From Bulleidia sp. zg-1006 (GTDB lineage Bacteria > Bacillota_I > Bacilli_A > Erysipelotrichales > Erysipelotrichaceae): 64,000 bases of DNA. Position numbers and translations under genes: made by a program. Shown here one piece after another: positions 33,528-41,868 of this stretch (position 1 is its first letter; each line of letters opens with the position of its first letter). The stretch is from the NCBI RefSeq assembly GCF_016812035.1, contig NZ_CP069178.1, positions 744,001 to 808,000 on the forward strand, written 5' to 3'. Below the pieces are notes generated by a model that had not been told where the DNA came from, made no database searches, and was given only the letters and a program-made list of their open reading frames with translations.

Positions 33528-34837
33528 TCCGACACCTTCTTTCGAGCAATCATACGAATTGGCGTTCCTTCTAAAGCAAACGCATTTCTTAATGTATTTT
33601 CTAAAAAACGTTCATAGGTAAAATGTAATAATTTTGGATCATTACAAGATAACACAAAGGTTGGTGGTTGAATGCCCACTTGTGTTGCATAATAAATACG
33701 AAAACGCTTACCATTGTGTGTTGGTGCAGGTGTTGTGACTTGTGAATCGCCAATCACCTCATTTAAGACATTCGTTGGAATTCTTCGTTTCGCATTTTCT
33801 AAGACCTCATCAACAATTGGTAAAATCTTATGCACACGTTGTTGTGTTTTCGCTGATACAAACACAATTGGTGCATAACTCAAGTATAAGAAATGATTTC
33901 TTACTTTTTGTGTAAATTCATTCATGGTTTTATCATCTTTTTTAACAATATCCCACTTGTTTACAACAATAATAATTGGTTTATTCATTTCTACTGCATA
34001 ACCGGCCACATGTTTATCCTGTTCACGAATACCGGCTTCTCCATCCATCACAAATAAGACCACATCACAACGCTCAATGGCTCGCATAGCTCTTAAAACT
34101 GAATACTTTTCAACTGATTCATACACCTTTCCCCGCTTACGAATCCCGGCTGTATCCACGATAATATATGGTTTTTCATCATGAACAAATGCTGTATCAA
34201 TGGCATCACGAGTTGTACCCTGAATATTGGATACAATCGCTCTTTCTTCATTTAATATCGCATTAACTAAAGAGGATTTACCTACGTTCGGCTCACCAAT
34301 CACAGCAATCTTAACACCCTCTTCTTCTGGAATATCCACTCTTTCCGGCATCAGCTCAAAACAACAATCCAAAATATCTCCAACACCAATACCATGAATT
34401 CCTGAACAAGCCATTGGTTCACCTAAACCAAGCTCATAAAATTCATAAATATTCATCATTCGACTTGAATCATCAATTCGATTAATAGCTAGAACCACCG
34501 GCTTTTTAGCTCTTTGTAATAAACCGGCAATGAAATGGTCATCTTCACTAAGCCCTTCAGCACCATTACAAACCATTAAAATGATATCCGCCTCTTCCAT
34601 CGCAATATCTACTTGCGCTCTAATTTCCGTCTGGAATGGTTGATTGGCTAATTGAATTCCTCCCGTATCAATGACTCGAAAGGAGTTTCCCGCCCATTCA
34701 GCGCTACCATACAAACGATCGCGTGTCACCCCGGGTATATCTTCTACGATAGACATTCTTTCACCAACCAAACGGTTAAAAATAGTACTTTTACCAACAT
34801 TTGGTCGACCAACAATGGCTAATACCATTTCTTTCAT
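33524..34837 (-). CDS. der: Ribosome-biogenesis GTPase Der (EngA)
   Basis: The 437-aa protein has two tandem G domains and a KH-like C-terminal domain, needed for 50S assembly. G1 motifs are GRPNVGKS (about 9) and GEPNVGKS (about 180); DTGG and DTAG are the two G3 motifs, and NRID and NKWD the G4 motifs. The start at 34837 (MKEMVLAIVGRPN) has GGGG six bases upstream; the frame is open 17 more codons into cmk. The length equals the family norm. Confidence 0.97.
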   Translation of the reverse strand: MKEMVLAIVGRPNVGKSTIFNRLVGERMSIVEDIPGVTRDRLYGSAEWAGNSFRVIDTGGIQLANQPFQTEIRAQVDIAMEEADIILMVCNGAEGLSEDDHFIAGLLQRAKKPVVLAINRIDDSSRMMNIYEFYELGLGEPMACSGIHGIGVGDILDCCFELMPERVDIPEEEGVKIAVIGEPNVGKSSLVNAILNEERAIVSNIQGTTRDAIDTAFVHDEKPYIIVDTAGIRKRGKVYESVEKYSVLRAMRAIERCDVVLFVMDGEAGIREQDKHVAGYAVEMNKPIIIVVNKWDIVKKDDKTMNEFTQKVRNHFLYLSYAPIVFVSAKTQQRVHKILPIVDEVLENAKRRIPTNVLNEVIGDSQVTTPAPTHNGKRFRIYYATQVGIQPPTFVLSCNDPKLLHFTYERFLENTLRNAFALEGTPIRMIARKKVSE

Positions 34838-34850
34838 ATTAAACCCCTTT

Positions 34851-35495
34851 CTAAAGGTACGAACAAACTTTATCCACGACCTCTTCAATACTCATATCTG
34901 AACAATCAATGCGTTTAGCATCCTTAGCTTGTACCAATGGTGAAGCCAATCTTGTTTCATCTTGGCGATCTCTTTCAGCAATGGACCGCCTAACTTCCTC
35001 TAGCGTAAGGGAAGGATTTTTTAACTTATCCTCCAAGAATCGACGTTGCGCTCTTGCTTCTACACTAGCCACTAAGAAAATTTTTAATTTGGCATCCGGC
35101 AAGACAACGGTACCAATATCACGACCATCCATGATAAATCCTTTTTCTTTAGCCAAGACTTGTTGACGAGCAACCATTTCTTGACGTACTTTTGCCCATT
35201 TTGAGACATTAGAAGCAGCCGAAGAGACTTCTGGATTGCGAATGGCTTGACTAACATCTTCGCCATCCATGAAAACTTGTTCCCCTTTTAAAAGAATTCC
35301 AGTTTTCTTTAAGCAATCTAATAAAGCTTCTTCATCCTGTTGAGAAATATGCAAGCGAATAGCTTTTAACGCTAAACAACGGTACATAGCCCCCGTATCC
35401 AAATGCGTCATATCCAGCTTTTTTGCAAGGCATTTTGAAATCGTACTTTTACCAGCTGCACTTGGACCATCAATTGCAATATTATAACGTTCCAT
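34851..35495 (-). CDS. cmk: Cytidylate kinase
   Basis: The 214-aa enzyme phosphorylates CMP and dCMP. It has the P-loop GPSAAGKST (residues 9-17), LDTGAMYRCLALKA, the CMP-binding insert, and MDGRDIGTVVLPDAKLKIFLVAS with the LID arginines in RQDETR. Its first base is shared with the stop of the upstream transmembrane gene. GGAGGT precedes the ATG. The cmk-der-gpsA order is a common Firmicute arrangement. Confidence 0.97.
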   Translation of the reverse strand: MERYNIAIDGPSAAGKSTISKCLAKKLDMTHLDTGAMYRCLALKAIRLHISQQDEEALLDCLKKTGILLKGEQVFMDGEDVSQAIRNPEVSSAASNVSKWAKVRQEMVARQQVLAKEKGFIMDGRDIGTVVLPDAKLKIFLVASVEARAQRRFLEDKLKNPSLTLEEVRRSIAERDRQDETRLASPLVQAKDAKRIDCSDMSIEEVVDKVCSYL

Positions 35496-36331
35496 TAATG
35501 CTTACCTCCAAAGATACTCATAAATACAAAAGCTAAGATAATCACTAAAGCCACAATCAAAATCACCAATACAATGTTTAAAATACGATTGGTTCTTCTC
35601 ATCTTTGTATTTAAAGAAGCTACATCATCGCCATAGTTTTCAAGTTGGGCACGCATTGAAGTTGTTTCATTAAGAAGCTGTTGACGAGTGGATTGTTCTT
35701 CTTGTCGATTAAGTTTAGGAATTTCCATGGAATATTGTGAATCTTCCACAGCTGAAACGGATTTACCTGCCATAATATCCTGTACTTCTTTCATAATATC
35801 CGCTTTTGTTAAAGTTTGAGTTGATTCACTTTCTGCCTCTACTTTTTGGAAAGGAATATCCGTTGTGCTACTATCTTCCAATGGTTCATAGCGACGTTGT
35901 TTCTTTGGAAAAGGACGTGTTGGTTTTTCTTCTTTCTTTAAAGAAGTTAAAATGTCCAAAGAAGTTTCTTCACTAACCGCGTTGCCATGTTCCACATTAT
36001 AACGTTTCGCTTCTTTTAAATATTGGCTGATATATTCATTGTCCAAAGGTGAAGATTCTACATGAGTTAAGGCCTCTAGCGGTGATAAATCCGCTTGATC
36101 AATCAGACTTGGTTGGCGTGGTACACGAATGGTTTCCTTCGCATGACTCGCCTTTTTAGGTTCACTAATTTCTTCACTAGGAGCTTTAAAATTACTTTGA
36201 TCAATTTCATTCAAGCGACGAGCTAATCGAGATAGTTCTTCACTTTGAATGGTAGTATCTTGAAAGGATTCCTGTTCTTGTAAACTATTTCTTAAATCTT
36301 TATATTTTTTTATACGGGAAAACTCTGCCAT
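35495..36331 (-). CDS. Tail-anchored protein of unknown function
   Basis: The 278-aa protein has a long charged, low-complexity N-terminal part (residues 1-220) with RIKKYKDLRNSLQ at the start, a coiled-coil segment (about 215-250: EQSTRQQLLNETTSMRAQ) and one C-terminal TM helix (ILNIVLVILIVALVIILAFVFMSIF). This suggests a membrane-bound cytoplasmic scaffold. I recognise no family. The start at 36331 has GGAGAGG upstream. It overlaps cmk by one base, so it is probably co-transcribed with cmk-der-gpsA. A cell-division or envelope role would be guesswork. Confidence 0.7.
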   Translation of the reverse strand: MAEFSRIKKYKDLRNSLQEQESFQDTTIQSEELSRLARRLNEIDQSNFKAPSEEISEPKKASHAKETIRVPRQPSLIDQADLSPLEALTHVESSPLDNEYISQYLKEAKRYNVEHGNAVSEETSLDILTSLKKEEKPTRPFPKKQRRYEPLEDSSTTDIPFQKVEAESESTQTLTKADIMKEVQDIMAGKSVSAVEDSQYSMEIPKLNRQEEQSTRQQLLNETTSMRAQLENYGDDVASLNTKMRRTNRILNIVLVILIVALVIILAFVFMSIFGGKH

Positions 36332-36388
36332 AATTACCTCTCCAATCAAAAAGATTATACCATAAAGAAAAGAGCCTTTTGGCTCTAA

Positions 36389-37009
36389 TTAACGATGTAA
36401 TAATGGACTTATTGATTTATACAATAATAAAGTACAAATTGACACAATACTTCCTTTTAATAAATTAAACGGAAGCACTGAGAAAAGCACAAATCCTAAT
36501 GGATTATGGATTAATGGAATAATCGCATGTCCTGCCTTAACAATCGATTCAATACTCATATGAAAGAAATAGGCATAGGCTGGTAATAATAAGAAATAAT
36601 TCGCAAAGACAGCTATAAGCGCCATGGTTAATGTACCTATGCATAAACCAATCCAGGCATTTTTCTTTGTCTTATGATTTTTATAAATAAGCGTTGCTGG
36701 TAGCACAAACGCAAGACCCATTAAGAAATTCGCTATTTCCCCAACAAAAGCGGTGGATGTTCCTTTGAAAAGAAGGTGTAAAACAATCTTTAAGGCTTCC
36801 ATACATACCGCCGCCAGTGATCCTAAGCTAAAACCACCAATCAAAACAGCCACTTCACTTAAATCAAACTTATAGTAAGGTGGCGCAATAAAAGGTAATG
36901 GAAATTCAATGGACATTAAAACAAATGCTAAGGCTCCCATAATAGCAATTAACGCAACACGCCTTGTGGTAGAAACTTTTTTTCCTACCATTTGAGCTTT
37001 CTCTGACAT
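36389..37009 (-). CDS. ribU: Riboflavin ECF transporter S component RibU
   Basis: The 206-aa membrane protein has six hydrophobic helices and the RibU marks FPLPFIAPPYYKFDLSEVAVLIGG, spread over residues about 33-57, and HNPLGFVLFSVLPFNLLKG near the C terminus. It binds riboflavin outside and works with a shared ECF module; that housekeeping module is not in the window. An FMN riboswitch and terminator lie just upstream, which confirms the ligand. The start at 37009 has AGGAAAGGAG upstream; longer reading frames run through the riboswitch and are not real. Confidence 0.93.
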   Translation of the reverse strand: MSEKAQMVGKKVSTTRRVALIAIMGALAFVLMSIEFPLPFIAPPYYKFDLSEVAVLIGGFSLGSLAAVCMEALKIVLHLLFKGTSTAFVGEIANFLMGLAFVLPATLIYKNHKTKKNAWIGLCIGTLTMALIAVFANYFLLLPAYAYFFHMSIESIVKAGHAIIPLIHNPLGFVLFSVLPFNLLKGSIVSICTLLLYKSISPLLHR

Positions 37010-37030
37010 AGGTTTCTCCTTTCCTCTTAT

Positions 37031-37054
37031 AAAAAAGAGGTTATAAGTAACCTC
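37031..37054 (-). terminator. Regulated terminator of the FMN riboswitch
   Basis: GAGGTTA and TAACCTC form a 7-bp stem around CTTA, followed by TTTTTT on the minus strand. It lies between the aptamer and ribU and should form when FMN is bound. Confidence 0.85.
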
Positions 37055-37072
37055 AGGAAAAATAATAAAAGA

Positions 37073-37172
37073 CTCTTCCATCCAGACTTTACTGTCGCCT
37101 TCGGAATCACACCGAATCATGCCATAGGCTCGCGGGGTATACCGCCGGTAGGGACTTTCACCCTGCCCTGAG
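37073..37172 (-). promoter_or_regulatory. FMN riboswitch (RFN element)
   Basis: The minus strand shows the conserved RFN segments in order: AGGGCAGGGTGAAAGTCCC, TACCGGCGGTA, CCGCGAGCC, GATTCGGTGTGATTCCGAA and GGCGACAGTAAAGTCTGGAT. The closing stem pairs with GAAGAGTC. High FMN should terminate transcription before ribU. Confidence 0.96.
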
Positions 37173-37182
37173 TTACACTCTA

Positions 37183-37210
37183 ATTATAGAAAAAAATAAC
37201 AACCTTGCAA
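37183..37210 (-). promoter_or_regulatory. Promoter of the ribU leader
   Basis: TTGCAA (37205-37210) and TATAAT (37183-37188) are 16 bases apart on the minus strand, just upstream of the RFN aptamer. Confidence 0.75.
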
Positions 37211-37211
37211 G

Positions 37212-37236
37212 AAAAAAAGAATTCATTAGCGAATTC
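37212..37236 (-). terminator. Terminator of efp
   Basis: AAGAATTC-GCTAAT-GAATTCTT makes an 8-bp stem, with a run of Ts on the minus strand. It begins directly after the efp stop and overlaps the ribU promoter region. Confidence 0.88.
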
Positions 37237-37237
37237 T

Positions 37238-37795
37238 TTAAGCACGACCACAATATTTGCCATCAGCTGTGCTGATAACCACCATTTCACCATTTTGAAT
37301 AAACAATGGTACTTTAATGCCAAGACCAGTTTCAACCACTGCATTCTTTGTGGCGGAAGTTGCTGTATCTCCTTTAACAGCTTGCTCACATTCCGTGACT
37401 TGTAAGGTAACTTTATCCGGTAAAGCAACGCCTAAGATTTCGCTACCATACGTCGTTACAATCACATTGTCATTTTCTTTCATAAACTGCATTTCCCAAG
37501 TTAAGCGTTCCTTAGGAATTTCTGTCTGTTCATAAGTATCGTTATCCATAAAGACTAAATTCGTACCATCATCGTATAGATACTGCATATTTCTTTTATC
37601 AATTTCAGCTTGTTCAACTTTATCACCACCAGTAAAGGAAAGTTCATGGATAACACCCGTACGCATATTACGAACCTTTACTTTAATAATCATTTGGCGC
37701 ATCGCTGTCTTATTATGATCCACATTAATCACTGTATACAAATTATTCTCATACGAAATAGACATATTCGGCTTCAAATCATTCACTATTATCAT
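37238..37795 (-). CDS. efp: Elongation factor P
   Basis: The 185-aa three-OB-domain protein relieves ribosome stalling at proline stretches. The N-terminal KOW-like domain reads NDLKPNMSISYENNLYTVI; the usual modified-residue loop (PGKG in E. coli) is HNKTAMRQM here. The C-terminal domain ends in the conserved TGLGIKVPLFIQNGE and TADGKYCGRA. The loop has Lys and Thr but no clear P-G-K, so how it is modified is uncertain. The start at 37795 has GAGGTGG upstream and gives the exact family length. Confidence 0.94.
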   Translation of the reverse strand: MIIVNDLKPNMSISYENNLYTVINVDHNKTAMRQMIIKVKVRNMRTGVIHELSFTGGDKVEQAEIDKRNMQYLYDDGTNLVFMDNDTYEQTEIPKERLTWEMQFMKENDNVIVTTYGSEILGVALPDKVTLQVTECEQAVKGDTATSATKNAVVETGLGIKVPLFIQNGEMVVISTADGKYCGRA

Positions 37796-37831
37796 TTCTA
37801 TTACCACCTCTTCTACGCTATTTTAACCAAT

Positions 37832-38152
37832 TCAAGAGGACTTATCAACTTGAAAGCGATATTCAACAACTTCCTTTTTCTCTAAATCTAACTTAATTTT
37901 TAGACTTCTTCTTTCCGGATAAATAATGTTTCTTATCACTTGTTCTTCTTTGATTTTTCCATTTTTCAAATCACATTCTACTTCACGAAGGATTTTTCTT
38001 TCTTCTTGATAAAAGGAATAATCTTTTTTAAGGTTTTCTTGAATAATAAATTCTTTTTGTTTTAGAGTTAACTCGTTGATAAGATACTGACTATAAAATA
38101 GAAACAAAGCTAAAAAATAAATGGATATAAAACCTTTCTTTTTATGGTACAT
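37832..38152 (-). CDS. comGG: ComGG-like pseudopilus protein
   Basis: This is a 106-aa last member of the comG cluster. It has a short basic start and hydrophobic helix (KKKGFISIYFLALFLFYSQYLI), then a charged domain. The helix resembles a type IV pilin N terminus without a clean Glu+5. It overlaps comGF by 11 nt. Position supports ComGG more than sequence does, since ComGG proteins diverge strongly. Confidence 0.6.
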   Translation of the reverse strand: MYHKKKGFISIYFLALFLFYSQYLINELTLKQKEFIIQENLKKDYSFYQEERKILREVECDLKNGKIKEEQVIRNIIYPERRSLKIKLDLEKKEVVEYRFQVDKSS

Positions 38153-38540
38153 AAATCCCCACTTTTCTTTTGGTATGTCCTATTCTATAAAACAAATAAA
38201 TCTTCTTTTGCGATTCTTCAAAAGAAATATCCTCTAAATTTTCCAAAAAGATTTGCGTACCCGGTTGTAAAATTAACTTTTTATTCACCATAGATAATAC
38301 TTTCTCTTCTTTACCAATGCGATAATGCAATTGATTGTTTTCAATGGATATATCTTTTGCAAGTAAAAGTTCTCTTCTTAATTGGGCTAAAGAGATTTCA
38401 TCTTGCCAAAGAATATACGTTTCACCTCTTCTTTGTGTTTTTAAAAAAGAAGGAATGATAGATACTAAACTAACCAAAATAAATATGGACAATAAGACGT
38501 CGATGATGAGGCTTCCTCTTTGACTTCGCATACTGAACAC
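38142..38540 (-). CDS. comGF: ComGF-like minor pseudopilin
   Basis: The 132-aa protein has a pilin-type N-terminal helix (RGSLIIDVLLSIFILVSLVSIIPSF, with an Asp near +5) and the ComGF feature of a Trp-centred segment followed by LRREL (WQDEISLAQLRREL). A GTG start at 38540 has AAAGGGAGAA directly before it; an ATG three codons later is the alternative. It overlaps comGE by 76 nt in another frame, a large overlap that shows how tight the cluster is. Confidence 0.72.
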   Translation of the reverse strand: MFSMRSQRGSLIIDVLLSIFILVSLVSIIPSFLKTQRRGETYILWQDEISLAQLRRELLLAKDISIENNQLHYRIGKEEKVLSMVNKKLILQPGTQIFLENLEDISFEESQKKIYLFYRIGHTKRKVGIYVP

Positions 38541-38719
38541 TTCTCCCTTTTAAAATTCTTTTGTGTCCATTTTTGGTAATGCTCTAGACTTTTATCATTT
38601 TGTAGATACAAAATCGTCTGATAGCCCAAAGTAACTAAAATCATAAAAACAAACACACAAATCAATGTTTCCATCAGAAAAAATCCCTTTCTATTCCCAG
38701 CGCAGTCGACCTTGTGCAA
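38465..38719 (-). CDS. comGE: ComGE-like minor pseudopilin
   Basis: The 84-aa protein has a class III prepilin signal, RKG-FFLMETLICVF, with Phe+1 and Glu+5 after the Gly, then a hydrophobic helix. A TTG at 38719 is the only in-frame start that keeps the signal; GGTGAT stands five bases upstream. The next ATG (Met16) would remove the processing site. The last 25 codons overlap comGF in another frame. Its place between comGD and comGF supports ComGE. Confidence 0.62.
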   Translation of the reverse strand: MHKVDCAGNRKGFFLMETLICVFVFMILVTLGYQTILYLQNDKSLEHYQKWTQKNFKREKCSVCEVKEEASSSTSYCPYLFWLV

Positions 38720-38996
38720 TACGAATCACCACCTTTTGTTTTAAAACATCTATCCATCTATTTTGCCCCTGATTAACATAGCCGTTGGGATAGAAAAATA
38801 TCCCTTCATAGCTACCATTTCTTTTATTTGCCATTGCTTGACTTTGAGCTAGTAAATAATTCAAAGACCATTCTTGTTTAGACATAGAACTTTGAAAATG
38901 AGGTTTTGGTGTCCATAGAAATAAAACGGATAATACCGACAATACCACCAATAATTCCATTAAACTAAACGCTCTAACGAACTTTGGCTTGTCCAT
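38691..38996 (-). CDS. comGD: ComGD-like minor pseudopilin
   Basis: The 101-aa protein has the prepilin signal RA-FSLMELLVVLSVLSVLF: processing after Ala, with Phe+1 and Glu+5, followed by the membrane helix. The soluble domain (EWSLNYLLAQSQAMANKRN) is of ComGD size though shorter than some. It overlaps comGC by 23 nt and comGE by 29 nt. It should join ComGC in the competence pseudopilus. Confidence 0.75.
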   Translation of the reverse strand: MDKPKFVRAFSLMELLVVLSVLSVLFLWTPKPHFQSSMSKQEWSLNYLLAQSQAMANKRNGSYEGIFFYPNGYVNQGQNRWIDVLKQKVVIRIAQGRLRWE

Positions 38997-39276
38997 TTTG
39001 AATAATCAGATGCTTTGAACCATCGCAAGTCAATTGGCTTTCGCTCAAAAGTCCTTCTGAAACCAATTCACTAATGGAACTAGGTAAACGATCATGAGCT
39101 AATTTATATTGAAGAATGGCAGAATCCCCTATCTTCTCTAAAGCTTGGCAACCTTTATTATTCACAATCGTCAATGTCTTCTGAATATTTGGAACAACCA
39201 AAAGAAACAGCACCGAAATAATCAAAATAACAATAACCATTTCTAATAAGGTAAAACCACGAACTTTCTTTTTCAT
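38974..39276 (-). CDS. comGC: ComGC major competence pseudopilin
   Basis: The 100-aa major pseudopilin has the signal VRG-FTLLEMVIVILIISVLFLL (split at the Gly) with Glu+5, and VNNKGCQALEKIGDSAI and LTCDGSKHL with the two cysteines that can form a stabilising disulfide. It polymerises into the competence pilus that brings DNA to the cell surface. The ATG has AAAGGAGAAA upstream and follows comGB by 13 bases. Confidence 0.93.
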   Translation of the reverse strand: MKKKVRGFTLLEMVIVILIISVLFLLVVPNIQKTLTIVNNKGCQALEKIGDSAILQYKLAHDRLPSSISELVSEGLLSESQLTCDGSKHLIIQNGQAKVR

Positions 39277-39289
39277 CTTTTTTCTCCTT

Positions 39290-40297
39290 TCAAAATTTTT
39301 GTAGAAACTGCATTGGATAAAGAATAACTTGGTACATCAAAACCAATAGATACGCAATTTGACCATAGGCAAAACATTGTAAAAGAATGGAAAAATGTTT
39401 TAAACGTTGGTTTTGCTTATCTCTTGCGATGGCTAAATAACGCTCTAATAAAGGAATGGTATCTTTAAAGAAATAGGATAGTTGAAAAAATCGCTGCAAA
39501 TTCGGCTCAACAATACGATGGGAATAAATCCGTTGAAATGAAATGCCGAAACATAATAAACGGTCAAATTCACTAGCGATATAATGCACCGGTGGCTTTT
39601 CTTGAATACTACTTAATAAATGAAAACTTTCTTGGCTCGATAGACACAATCGTAAACATTCCAAATAGTACTCTACAAATTCTATCGAACCCTTTTGCAC
39701 AAAATAACTTTTGGGATAGATTTTACTTAATAGTCGATACAAAACAATCTGTACTTTCTTCATCTTTAATAAAAACACAAAGCTAAGCACCACAATGGAC
39801 AATACGCCCATCATTATCCAAGAAATTCGCAAACTTCTTTCGACTTGTTTTAGAGATTGATTTTCAACCGCTGCACTACCAATCAGCTTTACCATTGTCG
39901 GTAGAATGAAATACGAAAACGCAAAACTACCAGCACTAACCAAGACCAGCAATAAAAATGGATAGGACAATTTCTTTTCCATGGCTTTTTTCTTTTGATT
40001 TTCCATTTGTAGTAAACGAATGGATAATTCCAAGGCTTTTGAAAAGGATAAGAATGGTAAGAAGCCTTCCAAATGAAGCCATAGTTTTTTAGGACAAATA
40101 GAATGAAAAGCCACTTCTAAAGCTTCCCCTTGTTCCAATTGCCTTATTAAATTGTTAATCGCTTTTTCGTTTCTTTTCTCTTCAATCAAACTCAAGGCAT
40201 CTTTTAAGGGAATATCTTGTTTTAAAAGTTGATTCAAGTACAAACAATCCTCAAAAGAAATAAATCTCTTGAGAAAGCTGTTTTTCCAATGGAACAA
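39290..40297 (-). CDS. comGB: ComGB, competence pseudopilus membrane platform protein
   Basis: The 335-aa PilC/GspF-family protein has two repeats of a cytoplasmic helical bundle, followed by TM helices (PFLLLVLVSAGSFAFSYFI, WIMMGVLSIVVLSFVFLL and the C-terminal YGQIAYLLVLMYQVILYPM). It anchors the pseudopilus and couples it to ComGA. The first ATG overlaps comGA by 47 nt; a later start is possible, but the N-terminal helix looks native. Confidence 0.88.
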   Translation of the reverse strand: MFHWKNSFLKRFISFEDCLYLNQLLKQDIPLKDALSLIEEKRNEKAINNLIRQLEQGEALEVAFHSICPKKLWLHLEGFLPFLSFSKALELSIRLLQMENQKKKAMEKKLSYPFLLLVLVSAGSFAFSYFILPTMVKLIGSAAVENQSLKQVERSLRISWIMMGVLSIVVLSFVFLLKMKKVQIVLYRLLSKIYPKSYFVQKGSIEFVEYYLECLRLCLSSQESFHLLSSIQEKPPVHYIASEFDRLLCFGISFQRIYSHRIVEPNLQRFFQLSYFFKDTIPLLERYLAIARDKQNQRLKHFSILLQCFAYGQIAYLLVLMYQVILYPMQFLQKF

Positions 40298-41192
40298 ATT
40301 CAGGGGAATGTTTCTGATTTTGAAAATAATAACTCAACTCCTTTTCATCCATAACTTCATAAATTGATTGTTTATGACCATCTTCTTCCACTAGTTCTTG
40401 ATAAGAAATACCAACCAACACTTCTTTTAATCGACCTAAGGGAACACCCAAATCCACCATCCGTCGAATGGCCAGTATAGAACTAGAAGCATGAATAGAG
40501 CTAAACACCAAATGACCTGTTAATGCACAACGATAAGCCATTTTAGCAGCAACACTATCGCGAATTTCACCAATGAGAATAATATCTGGATCATGTCTTA
40601 ATAATTGTTTAATTCCTTCTTCATAACTTAATTGTTCCTTAGAAACCTGAAGCTGAACCATGTTTTCTTGATAGACTTCAATAGGATCTTCCAAGCTAAA
40701 TATCTTTTTGCCTTGAATTTGTTGTAATATGCTATACATAGTTGTTGTCTTACCACTTCCTGTTAAACCACTGAATAACACAAAGCCACTTTTCATAGCC
40801 ATCATCCTTCGCATCCAATCCCGGTTATTTTTGGAAGTGGTTAATTCTTCAATTTGAAAGTGATGATTGTGATTTAGAATTCTTAAAACAGCGGATTGTT
40901 GATGGTGGCTTTGGATAAGAGCGAAACGACAGCTTAAACTCTGTTCGCCAATTTGAATTTCAAAAGAGCCGCTTTGTGGTAGATAAGCCCTTGAAACATC
41001 CAAGTTAGCTAGATACATCAAATAATGAAATAAACGTTCATCTTCCGGCTTTGTTGAAACCATTTCAATTCCTTGCATGGTACGAAATTCCATTTGAATG
41101 GCTTTCCCATCTTGCTTGATAAAATGAATATCACTGGCTTTACGAAGTAAAGCTTCTTTCAACCAATCTTTTAATCTTGCTTTCATATCCAT
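40251..41192 (-). CDS. comGA: ComGA, competence pseudopilus assembly ATPase
   Basis: The 313-aa GspE/PilB-type secretion ATPase has an N-terminal domain (ASDIHFIKQDGKAIQMEFR), Walker A GLTGSGKTTT (about 138), the Asp box SLEDPIEVYQENMVQLQV (split), Walker B HDPDIILIGEIRD and the His box LVFSSIHASS. It powers pilus polymerisation at the inner face of the membrane. The start at 41192 (MDMKARLKDW) is preferred, since longer frames run into the MBL gene's terminator. It heads comGA-GG. Confidence 0.92.
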   Translation of the reverse strand: MDMKARLKDWLKEALLRKASDIHFIKQDGKAIQMEFRTMQGIEMVSTKPEDERLFHYLMYLANLDVSRAYLPQSGSFEIQIGEQSLSCRFALIQSHHQQSAVLRILNHNHHFQIEELTTSKNNRDWMRRMMAMKSGFVLFSGLTGSGKTTTMYSILQQIQGKKIFSLEDPIEVYQENMVQLQVSKEQLSYEEGIKQLLRHDPDIILIGEIRDSVAAKMAYRCALTGHLVFSSIHASSSILAIRRMVDLGVPLGRLKEVLVGISYQELVEEDGHKQSIYEVMDEKELSYYFQNQKHSPEFVPLEKQLSQEIYFF

Positions 41193-41226
41193 GCATACTT
41201 GTATTCCCTTTAAACTGAAAAATCCA

Positions 41227-41252
41227 CAAAAAAAGATGAGAAATCTCATCTT
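41227..41252 (-). terminator. Terminator of the MBL hydrolase gene, upstream of comGA
   Basis: AAGATGAG and CTCATCTT pair over 8 bp around ATTT, with a T run on the minus strand. The stem contains the TGA stop codon of the MBL gene. It separates comGA from upstream transcription. Confidence 0.88.
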
Positions 41253-41836
41253 AAGAAAGGATTGTTTTGTAGCTCATAGGCTAGTGTTGTTACTTGGTCA
41301 TGACCAGGATAGACCTTTAAGCAAAGATTTAATTTCTTTAGCTTTTTTAAGCTTTGCATAAGAACCTGTTCATCCCCACCATACAAATCACTTCGACCAA
41401 CGGTTCCTTTGAATAATGTATCGCCTGAAAACAAGCAATCTTTGATTCGTAAACAAGTAGACCCCATCGAATGACCTGGAGTATAAATGACCTCTGTTTG
41501 GAAATGCCCTATCGCAAGTGGTCCTTCTTGAATCGCTATAAAAGAATGATAAATAGCAGCCCCATAAGGAATAAAAAGTTTTGGATCAATGAAGTCACGA
41601 TCCCCTTCGTGCATGAATAAAGGTACTTCCGGATAGGCGTCCATGAGATCATCCACAGACACGGTGTGATCACTATGACCATGCGTTAAATAAATTCCTA
41701 CAACTTTATAACCTTGTAAATTAGCTTGTATGGATAAAAAAGAATTGCCCGGATCAATAATAAGGGCTTCCTTATCTTCCAAACAAATATAAGTATTTTC
41801 TTGAAACTTTCCTTGGTTTAAATAAATAACTTTCAT
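41246..41836 (-). CDS. MBL-fold hydrolase (glyoxalase II-like)
   Basis: The 196-aa metallo-beta-lactamase-fold protein has THGHSDHT (the usual THxHxDH motif, about 51-58), TPGHSMGS, SGDTLFKGTVGRSD and VYPGHD. It belongs to the YcbL/YqgX group of hydroxyacylglutathione hydrolase-like enzymes, often found next to comG genes in Firmicutes. Substrate unknown. It lies upstream of comGA but an intrinsic terminator overlaps its stop codon, so they need not be co-expressed. Confidence 0.88.
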   Translation of the reverse strand: MKVIYLNQGKFQENTYICLEDKEALIIDPGNSFLSIQANLQGYKVVGIYLTHGHSDHTVSVDDLMDAYPEVPLFMHEGDRDFIDPKLFIPYGAAIYHSFIAIQEGPLAIGHFQTEVIYTPGHSMGSTCLRIKDCLFSGDTLFKGTVGRSDLYGGDEQVLMQSLKKLKKLNLCLKVYPGHDQVTTLAYELQNNPFLR

Positions 41837-41844
41837 AGATATAA

Positions 41845-41868
41845 TAAAAAATAGTCCAATGACTATTT
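41845..41868 (-). terminator. Terminator of rpmG
   Basis: AAATAGTC and GACTATTT form an 8-bp stem around ATTG, followed by TTTTATT on the minus strand. The stem includes the rpmG TAG stop. Confidence 0.88.

Noticed and set aside
37010-37120. N-terminal extension of ribU through the upstream region
   Set aside because: It translates the FMN riboswitch and its terminator; the ATG at 37009 has a good ribosome-binding site.
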